Below, one piece after another: positions 28,619 to 40,091 of a DNA stretch of 54,017 bases. Both the position numbers and the translations under genes were made by a program. This stretch comes from Dyella ginsengisoli LA-4 (lineage in GTDB: Bacteria; Pseudomonadota; Gammaproteobacteria; Xanthomonadales; Rhodanobacteraceae), in NCBI RefSeq assembly GCF_000334915.1, contig NZ_AMSF01000086.1:1-54017 (forward strand), read 5' to 3'. The notes under the pieces were generated by a model that was not told the DNA's origin, did not search any database, and was given only the letters and a program-made list of their open reading frames with translations. Each line of letters starts with the position of its first letter. The stretch's first letter is position 1.

Positions 28619-30667
28619 ATGCTTAATACGCAGAAAAATCGTTTGCTGAAAACCGCAATTACCTGTGCGCTTTTCGGCCTGGCTGGCAGCGCCGCCGTCG
28701 CCCATGCCAATGGGCAGCAGGTCGGTAATCCGTACGCGCCCGCCTATGGCCACCACTACCGCCACGGCGCCGTGCCGACCCGCGAGGCGCACTCCCGGAT
28801 GAAGCAGTTCGCCGCGGCCCACGCGGCCAATGCCGCCACGACGGCGGCGACCGGCACCGAGACGCTGAGCTACGGTGGTGGCGTCGACGGCATCGGTGTC
28901 ACCAGTGGCACCCCGAAGGTGTACCTGGTCGTCTACGGCAGCCAGTGGGGCACCTCCGGTACCGACGCCAACGGCAACATGACCCTGTCGGGCGACTCGA
29001 TCGGCGCCGTGCCGTACCTGGAGAAGCTGTTCAAGGGCCTGGGTACCGGCGGCGAGCTGTGGTCGGGCACCATGACCCAGTACTGCGATGGTCCCACGGT
29101 CTCCAACGGCGCCACCTCCTGTCCGTCGGGCGCCCCGCACATCGGTTACCCGACCGGTGGCGCCTTTGCCGGCATCTGGTACGACAATTCGGTGTCCTCG
29201 CCGAGCAATGCCACCGCCGCGCAGCTCGCCCAGGAGGCGATCAAGGCCGCCGCACATTTCGGCAACACCACGGCGGCGTCCAATCGCTACGTGCAGTACG
29301 TGATCCTGTCCCCGACCGGTACCCATCCGGACGGCTTCAACACGTCCAGCGGCCAGTTCTGCGCATGGCATGACTACAACGGTGATGCGGGCGTGTCCTC
29401 GTCCTATGGCGATATCGCCTTCACCAACATGCCCTACGTCTACGACATGGGCACCAGCTGCGGCACCGGGTCGGTGAACGGCAGCTCCGCCGGCAAGCTC
29501 GACGGCTTCTCGATCGTGGAAGGCCACGAGTATGCCGAGACGGTCACCGACCAGAACCCGGCCGGCGGCTGGACCAACCACACCGGCAGCTCCTACAACG
29601 GCCAGGAGAACGGTGACGAGTGCGCCTGGATCTCCTCCGGCCAGGGCGCCACCGCCAACGTGACCATGGGTACCGGCACGTTCCCGATGCAGTCCACCTG
29701 GTCGAACGACACCAACGAGTGCGACCTGTCGCATCCGATCGTGTCGGGCGGCACCACCAACAACCCGCCGGTCGCCAACTTCAGCGACACCATCAGCGGC
29801 CTGACCGTCAACTTCACCGACAGCTCCACCGACAGCGACGGCAGCATCTCGTCGCGCTCGTGGAACTTCGGCGACGGCAGCACCTCGACGGCGGCCAACC
29901 CGAGCCACACCTATTCCGCCGCCGGCACCTACAGCGTCTCGCTGACGGTGACCGACAATGGCGGTGCCACCAACACCAAGACGGCGTCGGTGACGGTGAG
30001 CAGCTCCGGCGGCGGTGGCGGCAACGTGCTGCAGAACGGCGTGCCGATCACCGGCCAGTCCGGTGCCCAGGGTGCGCAGCTGTTCTACACCGTGACCGTC
30101 CCGGCCGGCGCCAGCAACCTGGTGATCTCCGAGTCCGGCGGCACCGGCGATGCCGACCTGTACACCAAGTTCGGCTCCGCTCCGACCCTGTCCAGCTACG
30201 ACTGCCGTCCCTACATCACCGGCAACAACGAGAGCTGCACGGTGGCCTCGCCGCAGGCGGGTACCTACTACGTGATGCTGAACGGCTATGCGGCGTTCTC
30301 GGGCGTCACCGTCAAGGCGACCTGGAGCACCAGCAGCGGTGGTGGCGGTGGTGGCAACGTGCTGCAGAACGGCGTGGCGGCCACGGGTCTGAGCGCCACC
30401 AAGGGCAATTCCGTGGCGTACACCATGGTGGTGCCGGCCGGTGCGACCAACCTGAGCTTCAAGATCGCCGGCAGCACCGGTGATGCCGACTTGTACGTGA
30501 AGTTCGGCTCCGCACCGACGACCTCGAGCTACGACTGCCGGCCGTACCTGGTTGGCGATAACGAGACCTGCAACATCTCGAACGTGCAGGCCGGTACGTA
30601 CTACGTGATGGTCCGGGCCTACGCGACCTACTCGGGCGTCAGCCTGACCGGCAGCTACACCCCGTAA
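28619..30667 (+). CDS. secreted PKD/PPC-domain protein with HExxE motif, putative protease
   Basis: A 682-residue exported protein. The signal peptide is about 1-30 (ending AAVAHA). An N-terminal domain of about 340 residues contains PKVYLVVYGSQWG and, at 302-312, GHEYAETVTDQ with H303, E304 and E307. Such a HExxE motif looks like a zincin zinc site, but I know no named peptidase family that fits. The HE-AE-V/I-TDP pattern also occurs in uncharacterised bacterial secreted proteins. A PKD domain (about 379-460) and two PPC domains (about 469-567, 580-682) follow, joined by Gly-rich linkers. The PKD is nearly the same as in the sedolisin at 31411, and the PPCs match those of the M4 protease. 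Terminator at 30691. Confidence 0.7.
   Translation: MLNTQKNRLLKTAITCALFGLAGSAAVAHANGQQVGNPYAPAYGHHYRHGAVPTREAHSRMKQFAAAHAANAATTAATGTETLSYGGGVDGIGVTSGTPKVYLVVYGSQWGTSGTDANGNMTLSGDSIGAVPYLEKLFKGLGTGGELWSGTMTQYCDGPTVSNGATSCPSGAPHIGYPTGGAFAGIWYDNSVSSPSNATAAQLAQEAIKAAAHFGNTTAASNRYVQYVILSPTGTHPDGFNTSSGQFCAWHDYNGDAGVSSSYGDIAFTNMPYVYDMGTSCGTGSVNGSSAGKLDGFSIVEGHEYAETVTDQNPAGGWTNHTGSSYNGQENGDECAWISSGQGATANVTMGTGTFPMQSTWSNDTNECDLSHPIVSGGTTNNPPVANFSDTISGLTVNFTDSSTDSDGSISSRSWNFGDGSTSTAANPSHTYSAAGTYSVSLTVTDNGGATNTKTASVTVSSSGGGGGNVLQNGVPITGQSGAQGAQLFYTVTVPAGASNLVISESGGTGDADLYTKFGSAPTLSSYDCRPYITGNNESCTVASPQAGTYYVMLNGYAAFSGVTVKATWSTSSGGGGGGNVLQNGVAATGLSATKGNSVAYTMVVPAGATNLSFKIAGSTGDADLYVKFGSAPTTSSYDCRPYLVGDNETCNISNVQAGTYYVMVRAYATYSGVSLTGSYTP
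29758..29999 (+). repeat. PKD-domain DNA repeat, copy 1
   Basis: About 240 bp encoding the PKD domain are highly similar at DNA level to 33049-33291 in the sedolisin gene, including long shared runs such as the codons for FTDSSTDSDGSI and WNFGDGST. This indicates recent module exchange or duplication between neighbouring genes. Confidence 0.7.
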
Positions 30668-30690
30668 TCGATTCATGCAGTGGAACGACG

Positions 30691-30722
30691 ACTCCCGGCC
30701 CGAAAGGGCCGGGAGTTTTTTT
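30691..30722 (+). terminator. rho-independent terminator of the PKD/PPC protein gene
   Basis: ACTCCCGGCCC, loop GAAA, GGGCCGGGAGT followed by a run of T: an 11-bp stem with a GNRA tetraloop, 24 bp after the stop. Confidence 0.93.
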
Positions 30723-31410
30723 GTGCCTTCCCCGAGTGGCCGCTCTGGTACGCCCGTTCCGGGTGATGTGACCGCCGGGGCGCATCGAAGGGTCTTTGGA
30801 TCACGTTTTGCCCAAGGTTCTGCCAACTACCGCGCCATGGTTGCAGCGGGCGAGGGCATCTTCCGTGACGGGTGGATGGTGGTCGTTTATCTGTACGGAG
30901 CCATGCCGGTATTTACTGGCGATTCTGGTTATTCGGATTCACATAAATGAATCGCAATGGACCGCAATATCTTTCGATTATCAGAAGGGTCGGGTATTCC
31001 GGATTTCGTGCGTTATGCCAAATGACCTCAAGGTATTTGTCGGTATGCGCGATGAATAATCGAACGAGGATGATGATCGAACGGTAATGCGGTGTTTTCT
31101 ATTTGATTTTCGTCATTTGGGATGGAATGCAGGAATTAGTCCTATTGACGCTTTCCAAAGAATAAACCTAACGTCGATGACGTCCTTGGCGAAATCGCCA
31201 ATGGATGATCCTTGCCCCATGCGGACCCCTGTCTGTCCGTGACGGGAGCGTCGGTTCCAGGCCAGCTTCGCGAGCGGCATGCCATGTGACCGGCAGGATC
31301 GCTTCAACCAACCCGTTCCCTGTCGCCGCAGCGGCGACGATCCCAAGCCATGGGGCCTAACGGCCGCATCAGGTTGCTGCATCCCAAATTCAGGTCAGGA
31401 GACCAATCAC
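30723..31410 (+). promoter_or_regulatory. long AT-rich leader of the sedolisin gene
   Basis: There is no convincing gene in these 688 bp; short open frames here begin inside the terminator or lack family features. About 30890-31180 is much more AT-rich than the chromosome. It contains GATTCA-CATAAA-TGAATC (30936-30953), an inverted repeat fit for a regulator site. AGGAGA lies 8 bp before the ATG at 31411. The composition suggests either a silencer-bound (H-NS/MvaT-like) region or an acquired segment. Confidence 0.45.
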
Positions 31411-33780
31411 ATGCCCAGCCCGATTCGTTCCAAATCGATCGCGATCGCCATTGCCCTCGCCATGAGCCCATTCGCCGCGGGAATGGCGGCGGCGGCCGGC
31501 ACATCCATGTCGCACCTCGCAGGTCCGATGTCGTTGCATCCCGGCGATACCGTCATTGGTGCCGTCCCTGCCTCGCAGCCGATGCATATCGAGGTGGCGC
31601 TGAAATTGCGCAACCCGGGTCAGCTGCACGCATTCATCGCCCAGACCCACGCCTTCGGCGTGATGGCGACGCGGCCAGTGATGAGCCGTGCGCAGTTCCG
31701 CAGCCAGCATTCACCCACCGACACGCAGGCGCAGGCGGTCGCCGCGTATCTGACCAAGGCGGGTTTCACCCACGTGAACATCGCCTCCAACAACATGCTC
31801 GTGTCCGGCGATGCGACCGCCGACGTGGTCAAGGCGGCCTTCAACACCAGCTTCGAGCGGGTGCGCACGCGCCACGGCCGCGAAGGCTTCATCAACACCG
31901 GCGACGTCAGTATCCCGAATGCGCTGAAGAACAGCGTGCTGTCAGTGATCGGCCTGCAGAACGCCCGCGTGCCGCACACCTTCGTGCAGTACTCGATGCA
32001 GTCCGGTCTGCAGCCGCAGGCGGTGACCGGCCACAACCCGACCGAGTTCGCCTCGATCTATGGCGGCAGCGGTGCGCCGACGGCCTCGGGCGTGACCGTC
32101 GGCATCATCACCCAGGGCAAGCTCAACCAGGTCGTCACCGACCTGAACACCTTCACCTCGAACAATGGCCTGCCCACCGTCAGCACCACCACGGTGAACA
32201 CCAACGGCACCAGTACGGACACCTCGGGCCTGGGCGAGTGGGACCTGGACAGCCAGGACATCGTCGGCATGGCCGGCGGGCAGATCGGCGGGCTGATCTT
32301 CTACAACATCCCCACGCTGTCCAACGCCAATCTCACCGCCGACATCAACAAGGTGGTGTCGGACAACGCGGTGAAGATCATCAACGTGTCGCTGGGCGAG
32401 TGCGAGACCAGTGCCCAGGGCGACGGTTCCGCGGCGGCGCAGGATCAAGCCTTCCAGCAGGCAGTGGCGCAGGGCCAGACCTTCTCGGTCTCCACCGGCG
32501 ACTCCGGCGCGGACGAGTGCGGCAATGGCGGCACCACCCCGAGCTGGCCGGCGGCCTCGCAGTACGTGATCGCCGTGGCCGGCACCAAGCTCGATGCCTC
32601 CACCACCACCTGGAACAGCGAAGTGGTGTGGAACGAGCTGAGCATCAACGAGGGCGCCACCGGTGGCAGCGAGAGCACCTTCGAGCCGAAGCCGAGCTGG
32701 CAGACGTTGTGGTCGGGCACGCACCGCGGCGTGGCCGACGTGGCGTTCGACGGCGATCCGCAGTCCGGCTCCAAGGTGATCGTGCAGGGCGCCACCCAGC
32801 AGATCGGCGGCACCAGCCTGGCGGCACCGCTGTTCGCCGGCTTCTGGGCCCGCGTGATCGCCGCCAAGGGCAGCAGCGTGGGCTTCGCCGGTCCGATCAT
32901 CTACGGCCTGCCGGCGAGCGACTTCCATGACGTCACCTCGGGCAACAACAGCGGTGAAAGCGCCGGTCCCGGCTACGACCTGGCCAGCGGTCGCGGCAGC
33001 ATCATCATGGCCAGCGCGATCAACGACATCGCCGGCGGTGGCGGCGGCACCAACAACCCGCCGGTGGCGAACTTCAGCGACAGCATCAACGGTCTCACCG
33101 TCAGCTTCACCGACAGCTCCACCGACAGCGACGGCAGCATCGCGTCGCGTTCGTGGAACTTCGGCGACGGTAGCACCTCGACCGCGACCAACCCGAGCCA
33201 TACCTACGCGGCGGCGGGCACCTACAGCGTTTCGCTGACGGTGACCGACAACGATGGCGCCACCAACACCAAGACCCAGTCCGTGACGGTAAGCGGCTCC
33301 GGCGGTGGCGGCAGCCAGCTGCTGGGCAACACCGGGTTCGAGACCGGCTCCGCGGCGCCGTGGACGACGACCAGCGGTGTGATCAACAACAACAGTGCCG
33401 AGCCGCCGCACGCCGGTTCCTGGGATGCCTGGCTCGACGGCTACGGCTCCAGCCACACCGACCGCGTCGCGCAGACCGTTAGCATCCCGAGCGGCAAGAG
33501 CTCGGCCACGCTGAAGTACTACCTGCACATCGATACGTCGGAGACCACCTCCACGTCCAAGTACGACAAGCTGAAGGTGCAGGTCTTCAACACGTCGGGC
33601 ACCCTGCTGCACACCTACGCCACGTTCTCCAACCTGAACGCGGCCGGTGGCTACAGCGTGCATACCGCCAACCTGTCCAACTACATCGGGCAGACCGTGG
33701 TGATTCGTTTCACCGGCACGGAAGACTCCTCGCTGCAGACCTCGTTCGTGCTGGACGACATCACCCTGACGGTGCAGTAA
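31411..33780 (+). CDS. secreted S53 sedolisin (kumamolisin-like) protease with PKD domain
   Basis: A 789-residue acid-type serine-carboxyl protease. The signal peptide is about 1-29. A pro-kumamolisin activation domain runs to about 190 (RPVMSRAQFRSQHSPTDTQA). The catalytic domain follows to about 540: E276 and D280 in GLGEWDLDSQD, oxyanion D364 in STGDSGADEC, and nucleophile S469 in GGTSLAAPLF. The calcium-site pattern GPGYDLASGRG is at its end. A PKD domain (about 546-628) and a C-terminal beta-sandwich domain of about 155 residues (LLGNTGFETG to the end) may help binding or export. All catalytic residues are present. It is the third secreted gene of the cluster, with its own leader and terminator. 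Confidence 0.94.
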   Translation: MPSPIRSKSIAIAIALAMSPFAAGMAAAAGTSMSHLAGPMSLHPGDTVIGAVPASQPMHIEVALKLRNPGQLHAFIAQTHAFGVMATRPVMSRAQFRSQHSPTDTQAQAVAAYLTKAGFTHVNIASNNMLVSGDATADVVKAAFNTSFERVRTRHGREGFINTGDVSIPNALKNSVLSVIGLQNARVPHTFVQYSMQSGLQPQAVTGHNPTEFASIYGGSGAPTASGVTVGIITQGKLNQVVTDLNTFTSNNGLPTVSTTTVNTNGTSTDTSGLGEWDLDSQDIVGMAGGQIGGLIFYNIPTLSNANLTADINKVVSDNAVKIINVSLGECETSAQGDGSAAAQDQAFQQAVAQGQTFSVSTGDSGADECGNGGTTPSWPAASQYVIAVAGTKLDASTTTWNSEVVWNELSINEGATGGSESTFEPKPSWQTLWSGTHRGVADVAFDGDPQSGSKVIVQGATQQIGGTSLAAPLFAGFWARVIAAKGSSVGFAGPIIYGLPASDFHDVTSGNNSGESAGPGYDLASGRGSIIMASAINDIAGGGGGTNNPPVANFSDSINGLTVSFTDSSTDSDGSIASRSWNFGDGSTSTATNPSHTYAAAGTYSVSLTVTDNDGATNTKTQSVTVSGSGGGGSQLLGNTGFETGSAAPWTTTSGVINNNSAEPPHAGSWDAWLDGYGSSHTDRVAQTVSIPSGKSSATLKYYLHIDTSETTSTSKYDKLKVQVFNTSGTLLHTYATFSNLNAAGGYSVHTANLSNYIGQTVVIRFTGTEDSSLQTSFVLDDITLTVQ
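33049..33291 (+). repeat. PKD-domain DNA repeat, copy 2
   Basis: This copy pairs with 29758-29999. The encoded PKD domains differ at only a few positions (SDSINGLTVSF versus SDTISGLTVNF), and most codons are identical as well. Confidence 0.7.
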
Positions 33781-33819
33781 GACCCCGGGTCGCTGCACGG
33801 ATGCGGCGACCGGAAACGC

Positions 33820-33852
33820 GAAGGCCCGGCGCTCGCGCGCCGGGCCTTCTTT
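33820..33852 (+). terminator. rho-independent terminator of the sedolisin gene
   Basis: AAGGCCCGGCGC, loop TCGC, GCGCCGGGCCTT then CTTTC: a 12-bp stem 41 bp after the stop. It may also serve the convergent asparaginase gene ending at 33875. Confidence 0.85.
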
Positions 33853-33874
33853 CATGTCGGCGTACGGTGGGCGA

Positions 33875-34360
33875 TCAGGCTTGTTCGAAGCGATTGGCCT
33901 CGCGGTTCTTGCGCACCTTGGCCGGATCCCACACGCGACCGTTCATGGTGATGTAGACGCCGTCCGGCAGGGTCTGCACCGCGGCCACTGCGCAGCCGAT
34001 GTTGAACACCGCGTCCGAGCCCTGGAAGCGGGCCGGGTTGAGTGCGCCGGTGAGCACGATCACCTTGCCGGGGATGCCGGCCAGCACCTTGGCGGTCTCC
34101 ACCATGGTGTCGGTGCCGTGGGTGACCAGCACGTGGCGATGCGGCTGCGCCTCGATGGTGGAGCGGATCAGCGCGCGGTCCTCGTCGGTGACGTGCAGGC
34201 TGTCCTTGCGCAGGATCGGGATCACGTCGTACTGGAACGCCACGCCGAGCTGGCCGAGGATCTCGCCGATCTGCGGCGCGCCGATCTTGTAGTCCGACTT
34301 GTCGTCGAAATAGATCTTGTCGATGGTGCCGCCGGTGGTGACGATGGACAGATGCTGCAT
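33875..34360 (-). CDS. short asparaginase-domain protein
   Basis: A 161-residue protein that corresponds to only the N-terminal domain of L-asparaginase (normally about 330 residues). Both catalytic Thr motifs are present: IVTTGGTIDK near residue 7 and LVTHGTDTMVET near 79. The second domain is missing, although the stop codon is clean and a terminator follows, so it is a natural short form and not an obvious truncation. Similar single-domain proteins exist in other proteobacteria. Whether it hydrolyses asparagine is unknown. It lies 76 bp downstream of the aidB-like gene on the same strand. Confidence 0.85.
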   Translation of the reverse strand: MQHLSIVTTGGTIDKIYFDDKSDYKIGAPQIGEILGQLGVAFQYDVIPILRKDSLHVTDEDRALIRSTIEAQPHRHVLVTHGTDTMVETAKVLAGIPGKVIVLTGALNPARFQGSDAVFNIGCAVAAVQTLPDGVYITMNGRVWDPAKVRKNREANRFEQA

Positions 34361-34436
34361 GCTGGCTGCGCCGAAGGAGGAAAGGCGGCCATTTTAGCCG
34401 CGACCGGCCGACAACCCCAGCGTGCCCCGGCAGGTG

Positions 34437-36077
34437 TCAGTCAGCGAGCAGTCGCGCGGTGTCCGCATGGTCGGGCCAACGCAGACGGTCGAGCCCGAGC
34501 TGGACGAAGCGGCGCAGTGCGGCGCCAGGCCGGGTGTCTCCCCTGGCGGCGGCCCATCCGGCGTGGCGCGCAAGCAAGGCAGCGGCGGCGCACCGTGCAA
34601 GCGTGAAGGCCAGGCCGCGCGCGCCGGCTTCCAGGGCATCGCGGTGCCCGCCCTGGCGATCGAGGAAGGCGCTGGCGTCGTCCAGTGCAGTGCGGATGGC
34701 CCGGGCGCTGGCCGGATCGTCGTTCTCTCCCAGCCACTGCGAGACGGCGATGCGCAGCGCGCCCAGTCCCTCGCCGATACCGCGCAGCGTGTCCAGCGAC
34801 AGCACGTTGGTGGTGCCCTCCCAGATGGCGTAGACCTGCGCGTCTCGCAGCAGCTGCGGCAGGCCGGTGTCCTCGACGTAGCCGGCACCGCCGAAGCATT
34901 CCAGCGCCTCCGAGCAGATCTTTACCGCCAGCTTGCCGGTCCACAGCTTGGCCAGCGGGGTCAGCAGGCGCAGCAGGGCTGGCTCGTGCGGCTCGGCCGC
35001 ACCGTGTTCGACCCGCCCGAGCAGGTGCGCGACCTCGAAGGTGAGTGCGAAAGCCGCCTCGAACGAGGCCTGCAGGTCGGCCAGCGTGTGCGCATGCAGC
35101 GGCAGCTCGACCAGGCGGCGACCGAAGGCGCTGCGGCGCCGGGCGTAGTCGCGCGCCAGGGCGATCGCGCGCGCCATGCTGGCGACCGCGCACACGGCGT
35201 TCCAGGTACGCGTGACGTTGAGCATCGGGGCCACCTGGCGCACGCCGTGGGCCAGCTCGCCCACCGGCCAGGCCGGCAGTCCCTCCAGGTGGATCTCCGC
35301 GGTGGGCAGCTCGTGCGTGCCGAGCTTGTCCTTGAGGCGGTCGATCACCAGTTCGGGCCGGCGTCGCGTGCCGTCCATCGTCTCCACGTAGAACAGCGCC
35401 AAGGCACCGGCGCCCTCGCCGGCCCCCTCAGGTCGTGCCAGCGCCAGCGCGGCCTCGCCGACCACGGCGGAGCTGAACCACTTGCGGCCATGCAGGCGCC
35501 ACTGGCCATCGGTGTCACGCCGCGCCACGGTGCCGGTGCGGCCGACGTCCGAGCCGCCGGCGGTCTCGGTCATCCACTGGCCGCTGAGCCAGAAGGTGGC
35601 CGGGTCGCGGCTGAGGAAGCGGGGCAGGGCGCGTTCGATCAGTTCGCGATTGCCGGAGGCTTTCAGCGCGGTCGCTGCGCCGTCGGTCATCGCCAGCGGG
35701 CAGGTATAGAACTCGCTGGCCACGTGGTAGAGGTAGACCCGGGCGAATTCCTCCAGCCGTGCGTGAGGCGAATCGGCATGGCCGGCGGCCAGTACTGCGT
35801 GGCGCGTGGTCAGGGCCGCGCCCTCCTGCCAGGCCGGAGTCAGCTCGATGCGGTCGACCCGGCGCCCCCAGCCATCCCAGCGGATCAGCTCCGGCTTGCG
35901 GCGCGTCGTCGTCGTGGTCCGCTCCCAGGCGGTCAGTGCGTAGTCGCCCAGCGCATCCAGGTCGGCGTCGAGCTCGGCGCGTCGATCCGCCGGCAAGGTA
36001 CGGTCGAGCGTGGACCGCAACGTCCGATCATTGCGGAACGGGTGCGAGAGCACCGGCGCGTCCTGGAGAAAATCCAT
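34437..36077 (-). CDS. aidB: acyl-CoA dehydrogenase family protein, AidB-like
   Basis: A 546-residue flavoprotein close in length and layout to E. coli AidB (isovaleryl-CoA dehydrogenase activity, adaptive response to alkylation). Seen features are an N-terminal AidB-specific segment (about 1-150), WLSGQWMTETAGGSDVG (FAD/substrate loop, about 167-183), GRKWFSSA, the helical part with NVTRTWNAVCAVASMARA, and ECFGGAGYVEDTGLPQLLRD, the acyl-CoA dehydrogenase C-terminal signature. The C-terminal 100 residues are longer than in ordinary acyl-CoA dehydrogenases, as in AidB. The start is the ATG at 36077. No ada or alkA gene is nearby. Confidence 0.88.
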   Translation of the reverse strand: MDFLQDAPVLSHPFRNDRTLRSTLDRTLPADRRAELDADLDALGDYALTAWERTTTTTRRKPELIRWDGWGRRVDRIELTPAWQEGAALTTRHAVLAAGHADSPHARLEEFARVYLYHVASEFYTCPLAMTDGAATALKASGNRELIERALPRFLSRDPATFWLSGQWMTETAGGSDVGRTGTVARRDTDGQWRLHGRKWFSSAVVGEAALALARPEGAGEGAGALALFYVETMDGTRRRPELVIDRLKDKLGTHELPTAEIHLEGLPAWPVGELAHGVRQVAPMLNVTRTWNAVCAVASMARAIALARDYARRRSAFGRRLVELPLHAHTLADLQASFEAAFALTFEVAHLLGRVEHGAAEPHEPALLRLLTPLAKLWTGKLAVKICSEALECFGGAGYVEDTGLPQLLRDAQVYAIWEGTTNVLSLDTLRGIGEGLGALRIAVSQWLGENDDPASARAIRTALDDASAFLDRQGGHRDALEAGARGLAFTLARCAAAALLARHAGWAAARGDTRPGAALRRFVQLGLDRLRWPDHADTARLLAD

Positions 36078-36162
36078 GGTCGGCTCCGTTCGGGAAACGG
36101 GGCGAGTATACGGATGCCGCGTGATCATGCTGGCGCGATGGGCGGCTGTCCGCCCGGGGTTT

Positions 36163-38511
<2,349 letters not shown>

Positions 38512-38515
<4 letters not shown>

Positions 38516-38985
38516 AGCTGTTTGCCCGTTGCGCCCTGCTGGTTGCCGTGGCCGTGGTCATGCCCGTGCAGGCCGCGATGCCGGCCAGGCCTGCGCTCAA
38601 GGTCACTACGCTCGACGGCACGCCCTACGACCTCGCGGCGCAGCGGGGGCACTGGGTGATCGTCAATTTCTGGGCGACCTGGTGCGTGCCGTGCATCAAG
38701 GAGATGCCCGATATCTCGCATTTCGTCAGCACCCACAAGAACGTCAGCGCGATCGGGCTGGCCTACGACGACAGCGCGCTGGCGGACATCAAGGCCTTCG
38801 TCGCCAAGCACCCGGTCAGCTACCCGATCGCCCAGGTCGGCCTGGACAACCCGCCGAAGGATTTCGACGAGCCGCGCGGCCTGCCCACCACGTACCTGAT
38901 CGCGCCGGACGGCACGGTGGCCAAGCGGTTCGTCGGTCCGATCACCGGCGACGTGCTGGCGGCCGCGATCACCGACGCAAAGTAG
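38512..38985 (+). CDS. TlpA-like periplasmic thioredoxin-fold protein
   Basis: A 157-residue protein with a signal peptide (about 1-22, ending VQAAMPA). The redox site is WATWCVPCIKEMPD (CVPC), and the cis-Pro loop is GLPTTYLIAPDG. This is the TlpA/ResA type of exported thiol-disulfide oxidoreductase. The partner protein is not clear. It is coupled to yihY before it and to the acylphosphatase gene after it (stop TAG overlaps GTG at 38985). Confidence 0.9.
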
Positions 38986-39251
38986 TGGCTACCGCGCGCT
39001 TCCTGGTCAGCGGCCGGGTGCAGGGCGTGTTCTACCGCGCCAGCACCCGCGAGCAGGCGCTGGCGCTGGGCCTGGCCGGGATCGCGCGCAACCTGGCCGA
39101 TGGCCGGGTGGAAGTGATCGCCTGCGGAGCGCCGGCGGCGATCGATGCGCTGGAGCAGTGGCTGCATTGCGGTCCGCCCGCCGCCCGGGTCGAACAGGTA
39201 TGGCGGGAAGCCGACATCGAGTGGACCGGCAGCGGCTTCGCCACCGGCTGA
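38985..39251 (+). CDS. acyP: acylphosphatase
   Basis: An 88-residue enzyme that hydrolyses acyl-phosphates. The phosphate loop GRVQGVFYR holds the catalytic Arg, and the catalytic Asn is in IARNLADGRVEV. I place the start at GTG 38985, which overlaps the previous stop and gives the normal family length; no ATG fits. It is convergent with ppk2, with only 3 bp between the two stop codons. Confidence 0.92.
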   Translation: MATARFLVSGRVQGVFYRASTREQALALGLAGIARNLADGRVEVIACGAPAAIDALEQWLHCGPPAARVEQVWREADIEWTGSGFATG

Positions 39252-39254
39252 GGC

Positions 39255-40022
39255 TCAGCGCGGCGGCGCAATCCAGAAGCCGGCATCGGCCAGCTTCTCC
39301 TGCCTGGGTTTGCCGCGCAGCTTCGGCAGCTTCACCTTGGTGTCGGGCACGCGCACGTCGGGCAACTGGTCGAGCAGGTGGCGCATCAGGGCCAGCCGTC
39401 CCTTCTTCTGGTCGTTGTAGTCGACCACGAACCACGGCGCGTGGGCGGCATGGGTGCGCGCCATCATCACGTCGCGCAGCCGACCGATCTCCGCGTACTT
39501 GGTGCGTGCCGCCAGGTCCACCGGCGACAGCTTCCAGCGCTTGAGCGGGTCGGCGGCGCGCTCGGCGAAGCGGGCTTCCTGTTCGACCTGGTCCACCGCC
39601 AGCCAGTACTTGAACAGCAGGATGCCGTTGTCGGCCAGCATGCGCTCGAACGCCGGACAGTCGTCGAGGAACTGCGCGTACTGCGCCTGCGTGCAGAAGC
39701 CCATCGCCGGCTCGACCACCGCGCGGTTGTACCAGCTGCGATCGAACAGCACGAGCTCGCCGGCGGCCGGCAGGTGCGCCACGTAACGCTGGAAATACCA
39801 CTGCGTGACTTCGCGCTCGTTCGGCTTGGGCAGGGCGACCACGCGGTAGCCGCGGGTATCGAGCCGGTCGGTGATCGCCTTGATGGTGCCGCCCTTGCCG
39901 GCCGCATCGCGGCCTTCGAAGATCACCAGCAGGCGCTTGCCGCTCTTGCGCAGCCAGCGCTGCACCCCGGTCAGCTCGATCTGCAGGGCTTCCAACTGCT
40001 GCTCGTAGGCCTTGCGCTTCAT
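39255..40022 (-). CDS. ppk2: polyphosphate kinase 2 (PPK2 family)
   Basis: A 255-residue kinase that transfers phosphate between polyphosphate and nucleotides. Walker A is FEGRDAAGKGGTIKAI (about 35-50), Walker B is LFDRSWYNRA (about 91-100), and the lid has the Arg/Lys-rich RWKLSPVDLAARTKYAEI. One domain and this length fit class I PPK2 (mainly NDP phosphorylation), but the class cannot be fixed by reading alone. It is likely a single-gene unit. Confidence 0.93.
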   Translation of the reverse strand: MKRKAYEQQLEALQIELTGVQRWLRKSGKRLLVIFEGRDAAGKGGTIKAITDRLDTRGYRVVALPKPNEREVTQWYFQRYVAHLPAAGELVLFDRSWYNRAVVEPAMGFCTQAQYAQFLDDCPAFERMLADNGILLFKYWLAVDQVEQEARFAERAADPLKRWKLSPVDLAARTKYAEIGRLRDVMMARTHAAHAPWFVVDYNDQKKGRLALMRHLLDQLPDVRVPDTKVKLPKLRGKPRQEKLADAGFWIAPPR

Positions 40023-40091
40023 GCGGTGTTCTCCGGCACGGTGGATCGGGCGAGGGTAGCGCGGCGCGGGCTTCCGGCGTCACCGCATCCG

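Noticed and set aside
30675-30950. 91-codon frame after the PKD/PPC gene
   Set aside because: It starts inside a strong terminator hairpin and has no recognisable features.
31270-31300. third copy of the protease upstream element before the sedolisin gene
   Set aside because: Only CAGGAT-like similarity is present and the spacing differs.
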